Below are positions 60,439-64,000 of a stretch of DNA of 64,000 nt, piece by piece. The notes beneath the pieces are model-generated. The model had not been told where the DNA came from and ran no database searches. It worked only from the letters and a program-made list of their open reading frames with translations. Source of the stretch: Actinomadura sp. NBRC 104425 (GTDB taxonomy: Bacteria > Actinomycetota > Actinomycetes > Streptosporangiales > Streptosporangiaceae); NCBI RefSeq assembly GCF_030269545.1, contig NZ_BSTN01000010.1:1-64000 (forward strand), read 5' to 3'. Position 1 is the stretch's first letter. Every line of letters begins with the position of its first letter. A program made the position numbers and the translations under genes.

Positions 60439-61116
60439 TCAAGCCATGGCGATCCGGCGGCGCAGCACGGCCCGCTCGGCCGCCGTCCAGGCCGTGGACG
60501 CCAGCAGGTACACCCCGGCGGCCAGCGGCAGGAACGCCGCCGTCGCGACCGTGCCGAACGGCAGCAGCCGCAGCGGCCCCTCGGCGTGCCGGGACGTCCA
60601 CCACGCCACCGCCGCCAGCAGCGCGAACAGCCCGAGGAACAGCAGCGACTGCGGCGCGAAGATCCCGGCGCCCCCGACGACGCCGATCCAGTTCTGGCCG
60701 AGCGGCGTGCCCAGCAGGGTGTGCGCCAGAAGCAGGTTCTGGTGCCCGTTGACGGTGGCCGAGACGAACAGCCGGTACATCACGGCCAGCACCGGCAGCT
60801 GCGCCAGCGCCGGCCCGATCCCGGCGAACGGCGACACGCCCTCTGCGGCGTACAGCGCCTGCAGTTCGCGGCGCAGCCGCACCGGGTCCCGGCCGTGCCT
60901 GTCCCGCAGCGCCCTGACCTTGGGCAGCAGCCGGACGCGGGCCCGCTCTCCTTGCGCCTGCGCGACGGCCAGCGGCACGAGCAGCCCCCGGACGAGCACG
61001 GTGACGACGACGATCGCCGCCGCCACGGACGGCCCGCCGCCCAGGAAGCCCAGCGTGTCCGCGATGGCGGTCACCAGGTCATGGGCGAGCGCCACCGCGG
61101 TGTCGAGAACGAACAT
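60439..61116 (-). CDS. YidC/Oxa1-type membrane insertase paralogue
   Basis: A 225-aa protein with five helices of the Oxa1 core: AAAIVVVTVLVRGLLVPLAV with the Arg in the hydrophilic groove, RVRLLPKVRALRDRHGRDPV, LQALYAAEGVSPFAGIGPAL and LPVLAVMYRLFVSATVNGH. It lacks the long C-terminal tail of the housekeeping YidC found near the origin. Downstream in the cluster of membrane and redox proteins, it may help insert them; this is inferred. Start ATG 61116. Confidence 0.88.
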   Translation of the reverse strand: MFVLDTAVALAHDLVTAIADTLGFLGGGPSVAAAIVVVTVLVRGLLVPLAVAQAQGERARVRLLPKVRALRDRHGRDPVRLRRELQALYAAEGVSPFAGIGPALAQLPVLAVMYRLFVSATVNGHQNLLLAHTLLGTPLGQNWIGVVGGAGIFAPQSLLFLGLFALLAAVAWWTSRHAEGPLRLLPFGTVATAAFLPLAAGVYLLASTAWTAAERAVLRRRIAMA

Positions 61117-61143
61117 GAGTGAAAGCCCTTCACGAGTCGGAGA

Positions 61144-61434
61144 TCAGCGGATCGAGGTCGCGATCTCCGCCCCGGGGGCTCGGGGACGGGGCCGTCCCGC
61201 CGCGTCCGGGTCGCGCTGCGGCAGGAACGCCGTGCGCAGCGTCCGGTCCCGCAGCGCCGTGCGGACCCGTGCGGCCGACACGCGGGGCTCCACCCGGACG
61301 GCGGCGGTCGCCGCGGCGGCCAGCAGCAGTCCGGCCAGCGCGAACGCCAGCGCCGCGCCCTGCCCGCCGTCGGCGGTCGCCAGCGCGGACAGCAGCGTCA
61401 GGACCGGCGCCCAGATCCGCGCGATGTCGTGCAC
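61144..61434 (-). CDS. DUF6412 membrane protein
   Basis: A 96-aa two-helix protein from GTG 61434, preceded by AGGAAGG. The helices are ARIWAPVLTLLSALATADGG and GAALAFALAGLLLAAAATAA, then a basic tail RVSAARVRTALRDRTLRTAF ending PQRDPDAAGR. DUF6412 genes commonly sit next to a YidC paralogue in actinomycetes, as here (27 bases apart). Possibly a substrate or helper of that insertase. Confidence 0.75.
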   Translation of the reverse strand: MHDIARIWAPVLTLLSALATADGGQGAALAFALAGLLLAAAATAAVRVEPRVSAARVRTALRDRTLRTAFLPQRDPDAAGRPRPRAPGAEIATSIR

Positions 61435-61520
61435 GTCCGGCCCTTCCTGCGAACAAACCCGCTCATACCGACGTCCCGCCCCGCCCGGCGGTTCCCTCCC
61501 CGCCATCCGGCATCTGCGCC

Positions 61521-62078
61521 CTAGCCGAGATGCAGCCACGCGAGGGCGGTGAGGGCGGCGAGCGCGGCCCCCTTGACCACGACCGGGACGCGGCGGCCGA
61601 CGAGGGCGGCGCGGTCGGGGGAGCGGGACAGGTAGGCCAGGACGGCGCTGAGGGCGCGGCCCGCACCGAAGGCGGCCCCGGCCAGCAGCGTCGCCGCCGA
61701 CCCCGGGCGGCTGAGCAGCAGGCCGAGCGCCAGGACGTACGGAGTGGTCGCCGACACGTAGGTGCGCACGCCGGTCCCGAGTTCGAAGCCGAACCGCAGC
61801 GCGCCCGCGCGAAGGCGGTCGGCGAGCACCTCCGGCGGGATCTGGCGGGCGTTCTGCGGCAGCCGCAGCCGCACCAGCCCGAGGTCGCGGGCCGCGCCCA
61901 GGGCCGCGACCGCCACGATCGCGGCCGTGCGCGCCGGCGGCGGGACGGGCGCGGCCAGGCCGGACAGCAGCCACAGCACCGCCGCGCTGAGCGTGCCCCC
62001 GAGCACGAGCCCGAGGGTGAAGACGGCCAGGACCCAGCCCTGCCGTACCGGAGCCCGCCAACCTGGCGAGAACAGCAC
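61521..62078 (-). CDS. multi-span membrane protein in mau-like cluster
   Basis: A 185-aa protein with about five helices (VLAVFTLGLVLGGTLSAAVL, TAAIVAVAALGAARDLGLV, TTPYVLALGLLLS, LLAGAAFGAGRALSAVLAYL, VKGAALAALTALAW). The loop RAGALRFGFELGTGVRTYVS carries Gly-Thr-Gly-Arg reminiscent of DsbD/CcdA-type redox transporters, but no paired cysteines are visible, so redox transfer is unlikely. Whether it replaces MauF is unknown. It follows the 60-aa gene by 18 bases on the same strand. Confidence 0.65.
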   Translation of the reverse strand: MLFSPGWRAPVRQGWVLAVFTLGLVLGGTLSAAVLWLLSGLAAPVPPPARTAAIVAVAALGAARDLGLVRLRLPQNARQIPPEVLADRLRAGALRFGFELGTGVRTYVSATTPYVLALGLLLSRPGSAATLLAGAAFGAGRALSAVLAYLSRSPDRAALVGRRVPVVVKGAALAALTALAWLHLG

Positions 62079-62096
62079 CGACTCGCTGTTACGCGT

Positions 62097-62279
62097 TCAA
62101 ACCGACCCCGACAGCGCGTATCCGGCCAGCGCACCCACCGACGCCCAGCACAGGACGGTCGCGTCCCTGGCCGCCGCGGCCACCGCGAGCAGCGCCAGCG
62201 CGGCGGCCGGCGGCAGCGGATCGGTCAGGGCGCGGCGCAACCGCCCGGCCGCGGCGGGCGCGTCCGGGGCGGCCGTCAC
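62097..62279 (-). CDS. 60-aa two-span membrane protein
   Basis: GTG 62279 overlaps the stop of the MADH-light-chain-like gene (GTGA). Sequence begins VTAAPDAPAAAGRLRRALTD and contains PLPPAAALALLAVAAAARDA and CWASVGALAGYALSG as two helices. No family is known to me. Tight coupling to the upstream gene suggests a partner in the same membrane system. Confidence 0.6.
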   Translation of the reverse strand: MTAAPDAPAAAGRLRRALTDPLPPAAALALLAVAAAARDATVLCWASVGALAGYALSGSV

Positions 62280-62914
62280 TTCTTCTTCACCTTTTTCGCC
62301 TTCTTCACCCCGTCCAGGTCGTCGTCCCACTCGACGTCGGGGACGGGCGGCTCCTTCGGGGCGGGCGCGGTGCGGCACGACACCGCCTTGCGGCAGATGG
62401 TCCGGTACCAGTTGCCGTGCCTGGACTTCTTCCAGCCGTCGTGGCACCGCCAGGTGACGCCGCCGCTGCAGCCGCCGCACTCGCCGGCGTACGCCCACAG
62501 CCAGCCGTCGTACCCGCCGCCGTAGCACTGGTTGGGGCGCAGTTTGTACCTGCCGGGGTCGGACGCGCCCGACTTGTGGAAGCCCTTGTGCCTGCCGCTG
62601 GTCCGGCAGCAGGACGGGCACACCAGGCTCGGCCCGCAGCCGGGGGAGCAGTTGTGGTCGTGCGCGTAGGACGGGCAGCGCGGATAGATGTCGTAGTTGC
62701 CGGCCAGGCGGAAACCGGCGGCCAGCGCCTGCCGGGCGGGCGGGAACACGCCGAGCGCGTGCAGCCCGGCGGTCGCCCCGGCGGCGGCCAGCCCCGCGAG
62801 CAGCCCGCGCCGCCCCGGCAGCGGAGGACGCCCGCCGGGTGCGCGGCGGCGGACGCGCGCGGCACCGGGCGGGCGGGGCCCGCGCAGCGGCGGCACGTCC
62901 TCCGGGCCGATCAC
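62276..62914 (-). CDS. Tat-exported 12-cysteine protein resembling methylamine dehydrogenase light chain
   Basis: A 212-aa protein from GTG 62914 (in the stop of the MauD-like gene). A twin-arginine leader lies at about residues 25-60 (LPGRRGLLAGLAAAGATAGL). The exported part has exactly twelve Cys, at 80, 89, 93, 99, 102, 103, 130, 146, 149, 157, 174 and 180, and Trp at 138, 140, 155, 161 and 169. The MADH light chain also has a Tat leader, six disulfides and two Trp forming TTQ. The segment CGGCSGGVTWRCHDG can be laid on the MADH MTYHC region. The tail is Lys-rich (KKAKKVKKK). It could be a TTQ-type subunit or another Cys-knot protein; the match is by pattern, not long identity. Confidence 0.6.
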   Translation of the reverse strand: MIGPEDVPPLRGPRPPGAARVRRRAPGGRPPLPGRRGLLAGLAAAGATAGLHALGVFPPARQALAAGFRLAGNYDIYPRCPSYAHDHNCSPGCGPSLVCPSCCRTSGRHKGFHKSGASDPGRYKLRPNQCYGGGYDGWLWAYAGECGGCSGGVTWRCHDGWKKSRHGNWYRTICRKAVSCRTAPAPKEPPVPDVEWDDDLDGVKKAKKVKKK

Positions 62915-63378
62915 CGCGCCGCCTCCGCCGCCGCCAGCTCGCGCAGGGCCTCTGGCGAGCCCACGGGCTCGGCGGCCCGCACGCGCCCGGTGCCGTCCAC
63001 GAGCACCGCGAACGGCGTGGCGGGGATGCGGTACGCGGCGAACAGGCCGTCGTGCTCGTCGGACAGGACGGCCGCCGCGCCCGGCACCTCGTCGTCCGGC
63101 GCCGGGCCGGAGAAGACCGCCCGCACCGGATGGCCGAGCGCCCCCGCGGCCGCCAGGACCTCCTCGCACACGCCGCAGTCGCGGTCCAGGAACAGCAGCA
63201 GGCCGGGGCCGAGCCGGTCGAACCCGGGCGCCGGCGACCCCGGGGCCGGGCCGAGCGGGGCGGTGCGCGGGGCGCCCCCGCCCAGGGCGTGCACCTGCCG
63301 GACGAGCCCGGCCACCACCAGGGCCAGCAGGAGCAGCACCGCCCACGTCACCAGCAGCGCACTGGTTACGAAACTCAT
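62911..63378 (-). CDS. MauD-like thioredoxin-fold membrane protein
   Basis: A 155-aa protein: N-terminal anchor MSFVTSALLVTWAVLLLLAL, a short Pro-rich hinge, then a thioredoxin-like domain with GLLLFLDRDCGVCEEVLAAA (Cys68 and Cys71, CxxC) and the cis-Pro loop IPATPFAVLVDGTGRV. MauD in methylotrophs is needed to form the disulfides of the MADH light chain. ATG 63378 overlaps the MauE-like stop, and the gene order MauE, MauD, light chain is that of known mau operons. Confidence 0.8.
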   Translation of the reverse strand: MSFVTSALLVTWAVLLLLALVVAGLVRQVHALGGGAPRTAPLGPAPGSPAPGFDRLGPGLLLFLDRDCGVCEEVLAAAGALGHPVRAVFSGPAPDDEVPGAAAVLSDEHDGLFAAYRIPATPFAVLVDGTGRVRAAEPVGSPEALRELAAAEAAR

Positions 63379-63917
63379 CCGGCCGAACTCCTCTCCCGCT
63401 CCTGCGCCAGGGCGGACGGCAGCGACCACAGCAGCACCGCCAGCACCACCCCCATGGCGACGACGATCAACGACTCGGCGGCGGGACGGGACGCGGGCGG
63501 CCCCCAGACGGCGCCCGCCAGCGCCAGGACGGCCGGCACGCCCGCACGGACGGCCACCCACCCGGTCATCGGCGTCGAGGCGTCACCCGCGCAGCCGCAC
63601 GGCACCGGGTGCGGGCTCGTCCTCGCCACATGCGCCGCATACAGCGCGTAGACGCCCAGCAGGACGGCGGCCACGGCCAGGCACGCGCGCAGCAGATCGT
63701 CCAGGCCCAGAAGCAGCCCCGCCGTCGCCCCCGCGCCGGTGACCGCCTCGGCCGCCACCGCCAGCACCGCCACCGGCCGCACCAGCGGACCCGGCACCGC
63801 CCCGTGCGCCCGCACCGCCGCGACGAGCACCCCGGGTCGCCGCGCGTGCCCCCACAGCGACACGGCCAGCACCAGCGGAACCGCGACCGCCGCGATCCCG
63901 ACCGCAAGCCCGGCCAT
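63375..63917 (-). CDS. MauE-like membrane protein
   Basis: A 180-aa protein with about four to five helices (AVPLVLAVSLWG, PVAVLAVAAEAVTGAGATAG, LAVAAVLLGVYALYAAHVAR, AGVPAVLALAGAVWG). The loop HPVPCGCAGDAS has the CGCxG motif seen in MauE/DoxX-type redox membrane proteins. MauE works with MauD in light-chain maturation. ATG 63917 overlaps the preceding stop; GTG 63920 is in frame one codon earlier. Confidence 0.8.
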   Translation of the reverse strand: MAGLAVGIAAVAVPLVLAVSLWGHARRPGVLVAAVRAHGAVPGPLVRPVAVLAVAAEAVTGAGATAGLLLGLDDLLRACLAVAAVLLGVYALYAAHVARTSPHPVPCGCAGDASTPMTGWVAVRAGVPAVLALAGAVWGPPASRPAAESLIVVAMGVVLAVLLWSLPSALAQERERSSAG

Positions 63918-64000
63918 CACCGGACCGCCTCGACCGCCAGCCCGGCCAGCCGCCCGGGGATCCGCTCGGCCAGATGCTCCTCCGGCAGCACCGTGACCAG
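63917..64000 (-). CDS. C-terminal end of an unidentified gene preceding mauE-like gene
   Basis: The last 27 codons of a gene entering from the right edge, LVTVLPEEHLAERIPGRLAG then LAVEAVR and TGA at 63919-63917. The stop overlaps the MauE-like start. In known mau operons this place is held by mauB, the heavy chain; the visible tail is too short to identify. Confidence 0.6.
   Translation of the reverse strand: MVTVLPEEHLAERIPGRLAGLAVEAVR

Noticed and set aside
61521..62078. CcdA/DsbD-type thiol transporter
   Set aside because: The loop FGFELGTGVRT is reminiscent, but the paired membrane cysteines needed for electron transfer are missing.

Overview
The window is GC-rich DNA with strong G/C bias at third codon positions and many GTG starts. 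Its gene content is actinobacterial: SepH, a SepF paralogue, a mycothiol-dependent isomerase-type protein, coproporphyrin ferrochelatase, DUF4193, DUF4235, SPW and BTAD-type regulators, and the Nif3/zinc-ribbon/RNase H trio. The overall style fits a filamentous actinomycete of the Streptosporangiales type (Actinomadura or Thermomonospora-like). The genus is an inference; no 16S gene is present.

Layout. 1-515: 5' part of an IS256-type transposase cut by the window edge. 968-8235: single genes (DoxX, a Pyr_excise-like protein, short SepF, SPW membrane protein, type II glutamine synthetase, DUF2203, DUF6069, universal stress protein, a PHA-synthase-like hydrolase). 8417-18482: three-gene operon with overlapping starts: a 2,314-aa polyketide-synthase-like protein whose KS, AT and KR all lack their catalytic residues, a GT1 glycosyltransferase, and a membrane-linked methyltransferase. 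18483-23506: housekeeping block with Nif3, zinc ribbon, RNase H/phosphatase, the RNase P RNA and a GntR remnant. 23536-27317: beta-carbonic anhydrase, a low-complexity membrane protein and a PEBP-type lipoprotein. 27675-29092: type II NADH dehydrogenase behind a perfect Rex-type operator. 29279-34552: SARP/AfsR-like regulator facing a DrrAB-type ABC exporter. 34878-40108: two PH-domain membrane proteins, SepH and a membrane protein. 40122-46054: lactone oxidase, MFS exporter, lytic transglycosylase, ferrochelatase, inositol monophosphatase family protein. 46194-46551: four tandem 87-bp repeats plus a partial fifth. 46567-55356: a 58-aa protein, a two-component system, two tandem receptor kinases (one fused to a solute-binding domain), DUF4193 and a membrane protein. 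55500-60378: MDMPI-type protein, DUF4235, two coupled acyl-CoA dehydrogenases and a facing P450, resembling a steroid or branched side-chain catabolic set. 60439-64000 (minus strand): a YidC paralogue, DUF6412, membrane proteins, and a cluster resembling methylamine dehydrogenase maturation: MauE-like, MauD-like, and a Tat-exported protein with twelve cysteines like the MADH light chain.

The two most unusual items are the catalytically empty PKS-like protein with its co-transcribed glycosyltransferase and methyltransferase, and the mau-like cluster at the right edge, whose likely main partner gene lies mostly outside the window. No tRNA, rRNA operon, functional CRISPR-Cas locus or replication origin was seen.
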